Of a stretch of 64,000 nt of DNA, positions 24,983 to 38,264 are shown one piece after another. A model generated the notes under the pieces. The model made no database searches, had not been told where the DNA came from, and worked only from the letters and a program-made list of their open reading frames with translations. The stretch's first letter is position 1. Each line of letters begins with the position of its first letter. Source of the stretch: Hippophae tibetana (taxonomy: Eukaryota; Streptophyta; Magnoliopsida; Rosales; Elaeagnaceae); the NCBI GenBank assembly GCA_037013495.1, contig CM072811.1:52113452-52177451 (forward strand), read 5' to 3'. Made by a program: the position numbers and the translations under genes.

Positions 24983-27724
24983 TGTCTGTCTTGTCAAGTG
25001 ACGATGAAGTTATATATGTGTGTGATGATATAGATAATGTTTTAATGTTTGTAATGAAATATTTAATTTCTTAATTTCCTCCACATTGTAATTTTTTAAC
25101 TTTTTTGTTGAGTAAATTAATGTTGTGTTTTCATTTAAAAAAAGAAAATTTATGGTTAATATCTATATCAATCATAGTTTTAAGAAATTATTAAAATATC
25201 AATATATATATATATATTAATAATTTATTTTATTAAGACGTCGAAGATATTATTGATATTAAATATAATTTTTGTAAAATTTATAATAATTTGAAGCTAT
25301 ATTAAAAATTAATTTTATTTATATAGGTAACATTCTAAATGTGAAAATACGATGAATTATATCAAAAATATTAGGGGTATTTTAATAAATAGGATTTTGA
25401 CTATAACTCATTTTCCATTATAAATATAGAAAAAAGTATAAAATGAATATGTTATGTAATTAAATTTATCTTAAAGTTTAATTGAATATTATATTGGTGT
25501 AGAAAATTATATCTAATAAACTTTTCTCTTATCACGAGTAATATCGCTAAGATTTCAAAGTTCTATAGCTAGTTGGAAAATTATGATTGAATTATATTTT
25601 ATAACGGGACTAGTTTTATTGTGACACATAACTTCAATATAATTCAAACTTGAAATAATTAGTTTTCATAATCTCTCAACAAAATAATAATCCAAAAAAT
25701 AAGAACCGAGGCAAATTGTCTTGCAACATAAAAAGAATGTAAATATTGAGAGTATGTAAATTTGAATCTAGTCTAATATAAATAGATGTATGTGTGTGTA
25801 TATATTATTTTTTTAGAAAAATAACATAATAAGAATCAAGTAACAGGCATTATCAGAAATGAAATTAAAAATATAAGTTTGTAAATATCAAATGTGAATT
25901 TCACTTCAACTTTTATTTACTTAATATATATACTTACTAAACATCAATTTTTCTAAGTAGGGGTAGCCATCACCCATTTCAACCCTAGTTTCATCACTAA
26001 CTGCCATAATTAAAAACGAGACTTTAAGATCACACCTTGTTCAAGAAAGATGAACTCAAAAAGGAACACATTGAAGGTATATTTAAATTGTATTATAAAT
26101 AATAAGTTAGTATTTAAGACGATATTTAATTTGTTTTATGTATCCTTTTTACGTATCAAAATAATTTCATCATAACAATTTATTTAAACTAATATTTAAA
26201 TCTATTTTCTATTTTTAAAATTATTTATAATTTGAAATTAAATTTTTTTAAGATATATAATTTTAAAATTTAAATAATTAAAAATAAATATCTAATAGAT
26301 TAAGGATGAAAATTTGTGATTAAATTAGTTTTAAATGATCATAATTAACTTAACTTAAATTGATGTAATCTTAATTCAACTCGAATTCGAGCCAAAAAAA
26401 AACTAATCTAAATCCAAATAAAATATAAACCGTCTCCATCTAAAAAACCTAAATTATTAATTATATTTTTTTAATTAATATTTTTTAAAAAAAATCAAAA
26501 AATATTTATAATAATATTAAGACTTGTTAATATAAACACTATTACGTGAAACAAGAATATTCGAAAAAATAATTTCATAATGATAATCAATCATAACATA
26601 AAAAGTACACATTAACATTATCTTATTATATAATTATTCAAATATTAAAATTTAAAACAATTTATACTATATTTCAAAAAAAAAATTAAATTATACAATC
26701 ATTCATAATATTTTAAATATATATCATTAAATTATAATAATTTTAATTTAATTTCAAGCTATAACTCGAGTTGAGATCAATTTTTTTTAATTAATTTAAT
26801 ATAAATTCAATTAACTATTTCATAAATTATATTCACTGATTTAGATAAAACAAAATTTATTTATAAATTTGTATAAATTTAAGAACTTTTATTGTGTGTC
26901 ATAGGCCGTATTGCGTGTCGGGAGGGTAAAACAAAGAAGATATATATGAGTCAAGTCATGTGAAGCGTACCCCGCCATAAAGTATAGTCACGAGAAATTT
27001 TGCCTTCTTGCATTCTTTTTGACTCTTCAAAGTTCAAAGTATTAGAAAATTTTATACATCTTAAATTTTAAATAATTTTTAAATTAAATGATAAATTATT
27101 ATTAATAAATATTACTATATTAATTATAATTATAATATATTGATGATATCAAATACTTAAAAACTATACATATTTAATTTAGGAAAATTATATTTTGCAT
27201 GTATGATTTATAAACTTTTGCAATACAAATTGTTAAACTGTTAATTTAATATAATTTATATTTTATTAAGTGGAATAGATGTTAATTTGAAATTAAAAGT
27301 AAACTTCTTTTCCATTAATGCAATTACACTAAAGTTCTTTGTAGGGAATAAGAATGAGAGAATATGACTATCTCTCATTTAAGGTTTTACTTCACTTTTT
27401 AGTGAGGAAAAAAAATAAATCATATTTTTAAATATTATTTTCATTCTTATTGATAAATATTTTTTTTTCAAATCAAATAGTTATTATTGAATTATTTTTA
27501 AACTATTTGTTTTGATTCTATATAATGTTGTAACTATGGTTCAAATTTGATAAATATTAATGTATTATTTAACTAATAATAATTATTAGTGTCTCAAAAT
27601 TTTCTATTTAAAAGAAATCTTTAACTAAGATAAGAGTATAAATTAATATTAAAAATTTATATGAATGTATGAAAATAATTTTGAAATAAATAATTAATTA
27701 ATTTGTTATTTTTATGAAAAGTAA
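24983..27724. other. Gene-free AT-rich region
   Basis: No coding region is seen. Short islands of normal composition occur at 25960-26080 and 26890-27040 (the latter with GGCCGTATTGCGTGTCGGG). Neither yields a recognisable protein. Confidence 0.45.
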
Positions 27725-28550
27725 ATATATAACAATAATTATTTTATAAATATATAATAGTTTTAATTATCGAGAAATAATTGTTATTGTTTTAAATTCT
27801 TTCTTTTATAAAATAAAATAAAAAGTAATTTTTGAATATAAATTTTTAAGTTACTTTTATTATACTTGAAAATATGATGTTAAAATGTTTTATAACATGT
27901 TTTGTAGAAATACTATTAAAATAAATATATAGCATTAACTATGTTATAAATACGAGTAATTTATCACGATATTGATAATATTTATATAATAAATAAGTCA
28001 AATATAATACAACAAAAAATTGACTTATTTATTTTATATTTTACTATCTAAAAAGCTAATTCAAGGTACATGAATAATAAACATAAATTGATTAAATTTA
28101 ATAAGATTTTTGCTTAAAAATAATCTATAATCTATATTAGCTTATTGTTATTTTTTTAATTAATATAAAATATGATATGATATCTACATAAAAAATATAT
28201 TTAATATGTAATTATTCAATAAAAATATAATATGTTTACAAGTGAATTAATCGAAAACTCATTAAATCGATAATTACTAAGTATACGAATTATAACTCTT
28301 AATGTAATAAAAATAATTACATTATATAAAATAAATATTCATAAAAAAATATTTATTTTATGGCCATTCAATAAAAATATTATATATTTACAAATAAATT
28401 GATCAAACACTCATTAAATATATAATCATTAACTATATAAATTATCATAAAAAATAAATTTATATATAAATATTTTGATATTTATTAATATAAAAAAATT
28501 AATAAAAATAATATAAAATAACAAAAAGAGAAATAATTGTCTACCATAAG
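27725..28550 (-). repeat. Dispersed repeat family B, left copy (inverted partner at 39300-40465)
   Basis: Read on the reverse strand, this block follows 39300-40465 in order. Shared words include TTTTTAGATAGTAAAA, TTTTAATAGTATTTCTACAA, CATTTTAACATCA near the middle, AAGAATTTAAAA with TCGATAATTAA at one end, and repeated ACTCATTAAAT, AATAATTAC and CATAAAA subunits at the other. The AT bias alone would not keep this order over 800 bases. No coding capacity and no clear terminal repeats were seen; classification unknown. Confidence 0.7.
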
Positions 28551-28861
28551 ATGACATCATCACAAGTCCACACTTTTATATATAGAAAAATATGTGCTCC
28601 TTTTTTTATAATATTAATCCTTTTAGTTTTTATTATACTTTTATATGGCAGATATTACATGTTATTATAAAATTTATTTTTTATATTGAAATGATTAATT
28701 ATAAATTTATTATCAATGTTGAAATGATGACTAAAATCTTTGTCAAATATTTAGAGATAAGATCAAAATTTTAAATAATATTTAATTTTTTTACTAAAAG
28801 CTCTAAAATAGACATCTCTAATAGTGATAAGAATATGAATGATTAGCCATTAGTCTCGCTA

Positions 28862-29902
28862 TTGAAGAAGTTCTTGAAAATGCAAGGTCAACAAAATAAT
28901 CAATTTAATAAGGGACAATATAGTTGTTTGAGGAACCAAAATATAAGGGAAATCAAGCATCCTAGTTCTGATGGTAAGAAAACTAAACTCACTAGTCCTC
29001 TAATGTTATACATGTGTGGCTTTGGTCATATTTCTATAGATTGTGCAAACAATAAAAAGAATTTTGGAAAAACATTTAATGTTACACTTAGTGACAGAAG
29101 ATGATGACACTATTGTGTCATCACCGCAACTACCAAAACATACCACAATGAATTTCACTTATGTTTTATAACTTGTCTAAATGCTAGGGAAGAAAGCGAA
29201 AAACTACTTGTGAAAATAACTAAACTTAATGATATCATCAATATTCACAAAACAAATTCATCTAGCCTAGAGAAAGATAAAAAGAAATTGTGTGAAAATA
29301 TTAGTACCTTGAATTTGAGAATTTTAGAAACCCCTCAGGTAAACAAAAATCTTAGTCAAGAACTTAATATTACTAAAGAGACGGTGAGGAATTTGACTAT
29401 AGGTGCTGAAAAATTGACCAAAGTTTTAGACTATAGAAAGCTACATAGAGATAAAAGAGGTTTTAAATACATAGATGAACACTCAACACCTTCATCATCC
29501 AAAACTTAAATTGTAGAATCCATTGTTTCTCAAGCAAGGAAGGTATTTTATGCACCTTATCACTTTAAGAAAATTCAATTTGTTCACATCTGTGATCATT
29601 GTGGTAAGAAATGTTATATAAGACCAAAATGTAGATTTTTGATGAACCCTCTTGAACTTAATCATTTTTTCCATGTTTCACATGGTAGGACCCATAAGTA
29701 TCATCCATCTATGCATCCAACATTATATTCAAGGATGAATGAAAATTATAATAATATGTTCAAAAATTATACTAGAAAGCATGAAGTCTTAGTTTTAGAA
29801 AGACAAGTAAAATTCAATACTTGTAATGCTATGACTAATTATCATCATCCTATTATGCATACCACATCTTTATTTGGGAAAAATGAGAAAAGTACCGCTT
29901 AG
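28862..29902 (+). mobile_element. Fossil Ty1/copia (SIRE/Maximus-like) gag-region remnant
   Basis: Coding traces on the + strand resemble the gag of SIRE-type copia elements: a partial zinc knuckle CGFGHISIDC followed by KTFNVTLSD, a helical leucine- and lysine-rich stretch, then a second knuckle-like CDHCGKKCYIRPKC. In intact family members these precede protease and integrase. Here no pol region follows. The element is an old, broken copy with several breaks, and the gene is not expected to be functional. Confidence 0.75.
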
Positions 29903-30199
29903 TCCAAGAACACGCCTATGAAACCTAAGTTTTTTGAGTCCCAATCCAATGATATAGAGAAACCAAAATGCAAGAAATGAAAGGTTAGAAAACACTTTTT
30001 TTTCCTAGTCACTTGACCATTTTTTATTCTTTTATCTAGGTATTTTTGTTAGAGTGCTTAAATGACCCTTGGAGAAAAATCTTTATTGTCTTTAGTTTAT
30101 TTATTATTTAAACCAAAAAAAGAGATAGAGACGTAGGATCCTTATTTAGCCAACACGGTATTGAACTTACACTTACATATACATAACTTCATTCTTAGT

Positions 30200-31960
30200 A
30201 ACTCAACTCATTTTTATGGTTATTATATAAATGATTCTATAATTTTGACTTAAGCACATAATGAGTGCTCAAAAAGTACTAAAATTATCATGATTTTATG
30301 CACATTAATTGATTATATATATATATATTTATATGATTTTATCATATATTTATATAAATCTATCTTTTCAGAATCACATGTATTTTCGCTTAAAAAAAGT
30401 AATTTAAAAACTCAAAGAAAAATACTAGAGGTAATACATCACAAATATATTCATAAATTAAATAAGAAAATGTCAAAAAAGATGGAAAAAGTAGGTCAAA
30501 AGGGTAAAAAAGAGGAAATTGTGCACGCAACCGCCCACCAGCGCCGACCAACACGCGTAACACGCCCAGTCTGCACGCACCTCCTCTCCATCCCGCGCGT
30601 GCCTCTACTCCATTTCGCGTGCACCGTCGCACCTCACCTACTACGTATTTCCTCCATTTTTAATCATTTTTCCACCCATTTTTTCTTTCTCTCCTCACCT
30701 ATAAATACTCTCACTCTCTTCATATCAAAACACACCTCAAAAGCATCTTCTTCTCTCTTTCTTTCTCTCAATTTCTTATTTTTTAGCTTTTCTTAAACAG
30801 TTTTTCTTAGTTTTAGAGTTGTTCTCTTTTTGGGAAGAACTAATTATGTTTTTGTAATTTATTTGTTTTTTGATTCAATAAATGAAAATGAAAATTTCAT
30901 TTTGAGGTTTTCAAACAACATAAATAACATCAAAATACTATAAGAATTTTATTTTCTTTAGAGTTATTTTTTATGATTTATTCTTATATGTTATATTTAA
31001 TTTGTATGTGGTTAAATTTAACTTTGTTGGTTGTTTGTAAACATAATATAATAATAACGTTGTTATGCTTACGAAATATTAAATAGGTAAAAATCTCTAA
31101 AATGAATTAATTAATTTTGTTTTTATTTAAGATTTTATATTAAGAATGTTAGAGAGAAATATATAATTTTTCATTACAAACTTAAATCTGAAAATTAGAT
31201 TTTAAGGTTTAGTTATCCGGTCTGATTTAGAGTAGTGCTCTTTTATTTGTTGGTACAATCGTACGGTAGTTAGACTGAAGCTCTATTTTAAAAGTTTTTA
31301 TAAGAATTATTATGTGAAAATGTATTGACAATATGTTTTCAATCGTGGTTTTAAAACTTGAAAGTTAGTACTTGGATAATTAAATTCTTAGGTTTAATTT
31401 GGACAACTTGAATAAATTTTAAACTATTTAACCCCACCAAATGTGTCATTTAAATGATTTATTTTCAATTTCTTAGGAAAAAGGAATTAATTTAATTAAC
31501 CAAATTAGTTATCAACCTCACTAATAGATGTTAATTGATTTGTTTAATTAACAAAGAATATATAACCATACCAAAAGTGGTATTCATATAAAAAAGAGAG
31601 AATCAATAAATATTAATTTTATATCTTTAATAACCTAAATAATAGGTGTTAGTATAATTAACTTAGTTATTATATTCATAAATACTCTACTATTATAAAA
31701 GATAAAATTTGCATAAATGTTTATTTAATATATATCTATGTTTATTTTTATGTTATTAGATTAAAAACACAAAATCCTAAATATCGTGATAGAATGTTTA
31801 AGATTTAATTTTGTTTTTAAAAGTTTGAATAATAAATTAAAAATCACATACATCTCTTCCTTAGATCGACCTTAGAAGTATACTTATCATTTTCTACGAA
31901 ATGATTTGTGCACTTACGAGAGTTTTATAAATATAAAACCAAAGTATTGACAGGATCGAC
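30200..31960 (+). mobile_element. Probable long LTR of a Ty3/gypsy-like (Athila-like) element, fossil
   Basis: The block has LTR-type organisation rather than genes: a GC-rich promoter-proximal stretch (30520-30640), a TATA box CTATAAATACTCTCAC at 30700, a C/T-rich leader, an AATAAATGAAAATG polyadenylation-like region at 30870, a long AT-rich downstream part, and an end of the GATTTGTGCACTTACGAGAG type near 31900, which resembles U5 ends of plant gypsy elements. It lies inside the copia remnant. Ends, target-site duplication and partner LTR were not found, so the family is tentative. Confidence 0.4.
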
Positions 31961-33070
31961 AATGCCGATTTTGTTCATCAACACACATATTCTTGTACAT
32001 GTGATGATCGATGTTGATATATAATTATTCATATATTCAAAAACACACATATATGTTATGCTTGAAGTTTATGAATTTTCTTGAAAGACTCTAAAACTTT
32101 AACAAATCTGGACTGTAAAATGTGTGGAGTTGTATTTCTTATTTGTTAAAACTTTACCGTGTGGAGGAATCTAGTATTGAAAGGATTACCTATTGTGATG
32201 TATGAAGTTACTGTAGTGAGAGGAGAAGGTAACGTCAAAACTAGTGTTAAAGTAATCATGTTAGGTTTATGACTCGTGTAAAAAAAAGAGGAAAGATTAT
32301 GCAAAAAAATGACTACTTATAATTATTGTACATTGAATGCACAAAAAGAAAGAGCCAATATAGGTTATAAAAAAATATCATTTACCTCATATATATAATA
32401 GAAAAATTAAGTCAATTTTTAATAAATATATTTTATTTTGTGAGATTAAAGACTGGTTATAAGTTTACCTGATAGGTGATATTTTTTTCTTTTAAGTCTT
32501 TCTTAATTGGTCATAAATGAATTAATTGATATATTTGTGAATTTTAACATATACATTGTTTTTATTACCTTTTTAATTGGTTTCTAAGTTAGAGAGTCAT
32601 AGAACTTATAAGGAGTTTAAAGTATATTGTACTTTTGCATTACTCTAATTTTACATTGTTATATCTTTAAGAGATGTTTAGTTTCATTATTTTGTCTAAT
32701 ATTTTGTCCTTCACGTATGTCAAAAAAGGGGAAAGAATAATGTATTTTACTTCCTTGTTTTTATCTTTTTATACGTATAGGGTGAGAACATATTTAATTA
32801 AGCTTAATTGGTATAAATGCATACTACATGACTATTCTTTACACTTCACTTATTTCTATGTAAATTGAACTAATGTATAATGAGGTTTTCAAGCTAAATT
32901 GTCTTATATGTTGTTTATGTTATTTCAGTTACTTATAAGATTGTAAAGTTGTAGCAAAGATAGATTCACAAAAACATAGGATAGTTCCACTATGAAATCT
33001 GGGAAATCATTGTAGTTTTATCTTAATGTTATAAGTGTTATGTAATGAGTGAGATGTTTTGACACACGAA
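31961..33070. other. Decayed repeat DNA between LTR-like segments
   Basis: Moderately AT-rich with no family-identifiable coding trace. A polypurine stretch CAAAAAAGGGGAAAG at 32720 resembles the end of a copia internal region, and the AGAAAGAGCCAATAT word is shared with 33400, suggesting that both belong to retroelement DNA. Confidence 0.4.
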
Positions 33071-33730
33071 AATGCCAAAGGGAAAAGTTTGTTAGGACTA
33101 TAAGTGTTTGTTATTTTGGTAGACAAAATATTTATCGGTAAAACTTGTTTTTAGGTCAACTATCAAGTCTATTAAGAAAAGTTAAACAAATGTTCAAGTT
33201 TTAAATAGTCGTATTTCAAGTATAATTTGAGTTTATAACTACAACACATAAGATTGTAATCATGCATTTAATAGAGCACATTTTATTAATCTAAAATTAT
33301 TTTTGTTGCTAAAATATTTATTTAAACTTGAGTTAATTTATCAACACGCGTGAGAAAGAGTAATTAAATGCATGAATGCAATCTTATGATTACGTGTACT
33401 TAGAAAGAGCCAATATGAGTGTTCGCTATTTTAATTCCTTTTTATTAGATTTTTAGATATTTTCATTAAATAATTTCATGAACAATTATAATTATTTAAT
33501 TTAATTATTAAATTTTAAATAAGTTATTTTTATTGAAATTATGTTTAATCTTTTTGCTCTAAGATTTACTAGTTAATTTGATTTAAGTGACATGTTTTGA
33601 ATTATCTGTTTAGGATTATTAATTATTAAATCTGTTCTAGAATACATATATATATTTCTGTTTTTTGTGCTAACCTATTTTGTAGTTGATTTGTAAACGA
33701 TCTGATTAGCGAGAAGTTTATTGAAATGTT
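33071..33730 (+). mobile_element. Possible start of a copia (SIRE-like) 3' LTR, fossil
   Basis: A polypurine-tract-like ATGCCAAAGGGAAAAG ends just before TGTTAGGACTATAAGTG at 33090, the arrangement seen where SIRE/Angela-type copia internal regions meet the 3' LTR. The following text (TTGGTAGACAAAATATTTAT, GGTCAACTATCAAGTC) has the style of such LTRs. An imperfect inverted repeat, CATAAGATTG..CATGCATTTAA at 33248-33272 against 33363-33390, lies inside. The right end was not found. Confidence 0.4.
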
Positions 33731-34189
33731 AATCTAGAAACCGCTTACACTAATATTAAAAACTATAAAAACATAACAAAGACTTTTCAGTAAAGTACAT
33801 TGGAACAGTATATTAAGGAGGATAATATAAGATCGAATTTGTACTTGAATATTTAATTTTTATAATAGAAAGATAGGAGATTCATTGTAAGTTTTTCTCA
33901 TGTTTAAGTTTTAACCTAAAAAGATTATATGTTATTCTCTTATTTTCACAATTTATTGTTATACACGATTGCATGCATTACCGTTTTATTTAGGTTATCA
34001 AATTATAAATTAATAACATTAAAAACAAAATATTCACTCTTTTAGGTAATTAGATCAATAATATATAAACTTTTAAATTTAATAATATATTTATATTTAC
34101 TTATTATTTTAAAACATAAATTCTTTATTTTTTAAATATTTATTTTTCATTATTTTGATAAAAGCCTTTTACAAAATTTTGACTTTCTC

Positions 34190-34510
34190 TCTATCTAAAT
34201 ATTAAGATAGATTTTGATAATATTTTATTTAAATATTATCTAATATTATTTTATCCTATTTAAATTATAATTATAATAAACATTTTTAAAAAAACTTACA
34301 TTATAAATAATTGAGTATTATATTTTCTATTATTTTTTATTTCATTTAAATTTATTAAAGACATAAAATATTTTAATTAATATTATCCCGCTACTATCAT
34401 TAAGTATAATAATATTAAATAAGTTTTAAAAATTAATAAATTATATAATAAATTTTATTAACATATTATCTTACTTTACACATATAAGATAGATTAAAAT
34501 GTATTTTTAT
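34190..34510 (+). repeat. Dispersed AT-rich repeat, family A, copy 3
   Basis: Follows the same block order as 7282-7605 and 15985-16300: TATTTTATTTAAATATTATC, TATTTAAATTATAATTATAA, CTTACATTATAAATAA, then AATTAATATTATCCCGCTAC. The flanks AAGATAGATTTTG (left) and ATAAGATAGATTAAAA (right) are direct rather than inverted in this copy. It is more diverged than copies 1 and 2. Confidence 0.45.
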
Positions 34511-35370
34511 AAAATATAAAGAACTTATTCTATCTTAATTTACACATAACAAAATGCACAAAAATTATAACATATTTGTTATATAATCATAAATTTGAAT
34601 ATAAAAATTATAACTTTAATTTTTAATTATAAAATTATGCATCTTAAAATTTTATTTTATTTAAAATAAAAATACTATTTTTATTTATTTTTGAAATATA
34701 AAAAAACATAAAATTTAAATAAATTTTATAATAAATAAATTTTATAATAAAAATTATTTTATTAAAATATCTATAATTAATTTTATTAAAAAATGTATAA
34801 TTTGTCATAAAATATTATACAAACAAATTATAACTTAATTTAATATTGAAAAAAATGTCATAAACATAACTTATATTATATCATTTATAACATTTAATTA
34901 ATTAAATTAAAAACAATATTATTTGGACTTTTAAATTAAAAAATAAATTGTATTATATTAATAATATTTTATTAGCTGATAAAATATAATTAAAATACAA
35001 AATTTTAATAATAAAAATATCACAATAAATATGAAAAAAATGATAAAATATTAATTAATAAATAATATTTTATAATTATTTATTTTTAAAAAATATTATT
35101 CCATAATATATTTTATTCTTATTCTTATTAAATATTAATATTTAATTATTTTATAAAAATATTAATATTTTAAATAAAAATAATATAATTTATTATTAAC
35201 CTAATTTATAAAATTAAATAATATTATTTTTAATGGAAGAACTAAACCTGAACTAACCTCGTAAATTTTTACGATATCTCTAACTTTTCATATAATTCAA
35301 ATAGAAATAAATTTAACCTATATGATACGATAAAATAAAAGTCAATAATAATACATTATTTCTTATGTAC
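34511..35370. other. Near-pure A/T region
   Basis: Almost no G or C across more than 700 bases, with many ATAATATTTTAT-type words. No gene or element could be resolved. Confidence 0.5.
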
Positions 35371-36165
35371 AAAAAGTGGACCCTCTCTTAAGAAATGATG
35401 GTACAAATCCACCAAACCCATAAAAGCTCCAAGATATCTCTTGGTGGCAATCCATCAAAAACAGTAACAGTCTTGAACCTAACACTAACCTCTGTTCCTC
35501 TAAATAAAGACAACATTGACGAACATATAGACGTTCTTACCTTTATACATATATGTCTGCATATCTTCATACATTTCTTAAGACTTGAATCCTAAGAAAA
35601 TAGAAATAAAATTAAAATTTTGAGTAGAAAAAGAAAGAGCATATTCAGTCGGTTAAATAGATTATATTTAGGAATAAAATTAATCTCATAATTCCATCGA
35701 CAAAAGTGCTTGCACAGGCACTAATTTTTACAATTATGGAGACTAGCAAAGAGTGATTAATAATAATAATGATGACATAAATTCAAATAATTAACATAGG
35801 AAATAATAGATAATGAACCCTTGTATGCATATTAAAGCCATAATCAAACTATACAAAAGCTTACCATTCTTTTCCCTTATCAATCTAATTGTTATCATAT
35901 TAAAATTCCCCAAAATAGAGATTCTACTCTTCACCCATTTCATTATCTTCATTGATAATAATATTTACATAAAAATCTCCAAACTGAAATTCCGGTTATA
36001 TCCATTCTGCTACCAGATATTATCCACAATGAGAGAAACGGATCAAAACAACGAAAACCCACCGGATTAGACCCAAAATATGAATCATAGACCTTAAGAA
36101 GAAATCGATATAATTTCAGAAACTTCAGTTTTAGTTTTGAAAAGCCTTAGCCATGTAGCTCGCTT
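35371..36165. other. Region downstream of the TZF gene
   Basis: 35380-35590 is an island of normal composition with short open frames on both strands (60-66 codons), none of which I recognise. 35600-36165 probably includes the 3' UTR of the TZF gene, which is read from the opposite strand. Confidence 0.4.
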
Positions 36166-37326
36166 TCACTTGAGAAGCTCCGACACCCAACCCACATCCG
36201 GATCACCATTAGGTTGCTGTTCCGGTTCAACACGACCAAGAGAGTTTTCCTTGCTTAGCTTCTCAAACATCTTTGCTCTTAAATCCCTACCAGATTCAAC
36301 CCTCTCCATTTGAGGCTCCTCCTCAGCATCCATTTCCCAAATATCGAAACACCCGATTCCAGAACGACTCGGGGCACAAGTTGGTGTATTGGGCAAGCTA
36401 CAGAATCCAGGTCGGAGAAAAGAACCTCTGGGTGACCTGAACCCAGGCGAACCCACTTGAGCGTTCCACGAGGAGGGTAGAGATTTAACCTTTTCAAGCT
36501 GAAAATTCCTAAGCGAAGCAACCATTTCGTGAATAGAATTCGAACCCAGAGACCGACTCAACGACTGAGTCATCGGTGACATTGGAGGAGATTCAACTGG
36601 AGGAGTGGCTGGTGGAGAAATCGATGATGATGGAGAAGATAGAAACGACAGCGTTTTTGCGCAAGAAACCTCAAGTGCATGCCTAAAAGGCGACCCATCA
36701 TAAGATGATTCGTAAGAATTAGAACTTCCTTTTGGACTCTGCTGAGGCAAGACCCTGAGCTGCTCAGGCGTGTGAGCGAAGAAGCATACCCTACGGCGAC
36801 AACTCGTGCCGTCCTTACAAGGCTGAGTTCGATAGCGAGCCGGATGAAGCCAGCACTCGAACACACCATGAGCGAACTCGCATGAGTCAGCTTTCTTACA
36901 ATGCCCTTTTCTAAAATCTGGACAAGCCGTGCCTGAATAATGATATTTTCTTGGATCTCTACGGCGAGCCTTCTCACCGGGATGAGCGTACGGACACTCC
37001 GTCCAGTCATGTGACCGACCACGTGCGCACCTTCTCACCTTGAACTCAAACATCCTGAAATGATCGCAAGAGTAGGCATCTACCGGAGCATCCGAATCGC
37101 GAACCAACATGTCAGATTCAGAGTCAAAGTCGTTTTCATTTGACGGAAGGAAACGTTGGAACGCCGTAAAGGCTTCTTGGAGACAGTAGGGGGAATATTC
37201 GCCTCCGTTTGCATTGACATCGGAGATTGGGTAAGGGGAGTAAATCTCAGCCGTCAGATCATCGGGGGATGGCCAAGGAGGAACATCTATCGTAGGATTA
37301 GGACGACGAGGTTCGCCTAGCATCAT
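36166..37326 (-). CDS. TZF3: RR-type tandem CCCH zinc finger protein (TZF2/TZF3-like)
   Basis: Intronless, 386 aa. Plant RR-TZF proteins bind RNA, shuttle between nucleus and cytoplasmic granules and modulate ABA, jasmonate and stress responses. The arginine-rich RR motif covers about residues 87-115 (C87, C100, C111, H115 with [18 protein letters not shown]). Finger 1 is C135-C143-C149-H153 (CX7CX5CX3H) and finger 2 is C170-C176-C181-H185 (CX5CX4CX3H), the plant-specific spacing. N-terminal [11 protein letters not shown]-terminal [20 protein letters not shown] and the end [12 protein letters not shown] match the TZF2/TZF3 branch from memory. There are no ankyrin repeats, unlike larger family members. 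[11 protein letters not shown] (270-280) is a leucine-rich export-like segment and 230-260 is Ser/Pro-rich. Start chosen at the first of two Met codons. TZF2 versus TZF3 is not decided. Confidence 0.95.
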   Translation of the reverse strand: MMLGEPRRPNPTIDVPPWPSPDDLTAEIYSPYPISDVNANGGEYSPYCLQEAFTAFQRFLPSNENDFDSESDMLVRDSDAPVDAYSCDHFRMFEFKVRRCARGRSHDWTECPYAHPGEKARRRDPRKYHYSGTACPDFRKGHCKKADSCEFAHGVFECWLHPARYRTQPCKDGTSCRRRVCFFAHTPEQLRVLPQQSPKGSSNSYESSYDGSPFRHALEVSCAKTLSFLSSPSSSISPPATPPVESPPMSPMTQSLSRSLGSNSIHEMVASLRNFQLEKVKSLPSSWNAQVGSPGFRSPRGSFLRPGFCSLPNTPTCAPSRSGIGCFDIWEMDAEEEPQMERVESGRDLRAKMFEKLSKENSLGRVEPEQQPNGDPDVGWVSELLK

Positions 37327-37639
37327 GGTTTTAATGGGTAAGGGATGTTTTCTTTGTTAGCGGAGTTGTTTGCAGAAACCCCGGCAATGGTGTTTGTATA
37401 TAAACTACTTGAAGAACGAAGAGTGAGTGAGGTTTAACCCTGGTCAGGTTTCAATTAACCATGGTTCGATTAAATTAGTTTGACGCTTAAGCTCTCGTTT
37501 TTCCTTTTCTATGGATTTGGCAGTCGTCGTTTGTACAGCGGTTAAAATAAATTTTAATTTTTGGATATAAATGTGAATGGTTAAAAATTAGGGGTATGTA
37601 TGATATTTTATTACTTTACTATTCATGTTAATCTTCTGA

Positions 37640-38125
37640 TTATTATTATTGTTTAAGTTTTTTAGTAATATTTTAAGATTAAGGTTTATTTATTTGGTAA
37701 AAAAATAAAAAAAATGTTTCAGTTATTTAAAAAGAAAAATTATTTTTTCTCCTATTCATTATATGTTTTTTTCTCTTTCTCGTTCTTTTTTTTCCTTTGG
37801 GTATTTAGATTTATGTTTTGATGTTTATTATTTAAATTTTAAAGCTTAATATTTAATATTTAGTATTTAGAATTTAAGTTTAAAATTTAAGATTTAAGGT
37901 TTGGATTTTATTGACAAAAATGATAGAGAAATTTACTTAAATTTAAAAAATATAAGAGAGAAAAAAATAAAAAGACACGGAGAAAAAAAAAGATGAAATA
38001 AATCCTTATTTTTTGGTTATAAAAGTATTTTTAATTAAATGGGTATTTTTAAAAATATGAATATTTTTACGGTACTTTTTAAGAACTTGTATAGTAATAA
38101 ATAACAAAACAATAATATTAGTGCC
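37640..38125 (+). repeat. MITE-like repeat family D, copy 1, upstream of the TZF gene
   Basis: Its ends are imperfectly inverted (TTGTTTAAGTTTTTTAGTAA at the left, TTAAGAACTTGTATAGTAAT..ACAATAATATTAGT at the right). Inner arms are pyrimidine-rich on the left (TTCTCTTTCTCG) and purine-rich on the right (GAGAGAAAAAAATAAAAAGA), with an ATTTAGAATTTAAG-rich centre. A diverged copy lies in opposite orientation at 38265-38600. The left edge is about 300 bases upstream of the TZF start codon. Confidence 0.55.
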
Positions 38126-38264
38126 AGAAGGTGTGATTTCGTATATATAAGTTGGTTAGAATTAGCATTAAAATTGAATTAATAAAATTTCTTAAAAATT
38201 AAGAAATCGATCTGATATAGTAAATGTAAGCTTGTGATATAGTAAATATAAGCTTGTAAATTTT

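Noticed and set aside
30390-30796. Frames on both strands over the GC-rich stretch
   Set aside because: Low-complexity Arg/Gly-rich or Phe/Ser-rich products caused by composition; the region has promoter/LTR layout instead.
35388-35595. Short opposing frames of 60 and 66 codons
   Set aside because: No protein family recognised, no splice partner, and the two strands mirror each other; left as an unexplained island.
36279-37022. Alternative minus-strand frames of 80 and 150 codons within the TZF gene
   Set aside because: They overlap the 386-aa TZF frame in another phase and have low-complexity, non-family sequence.
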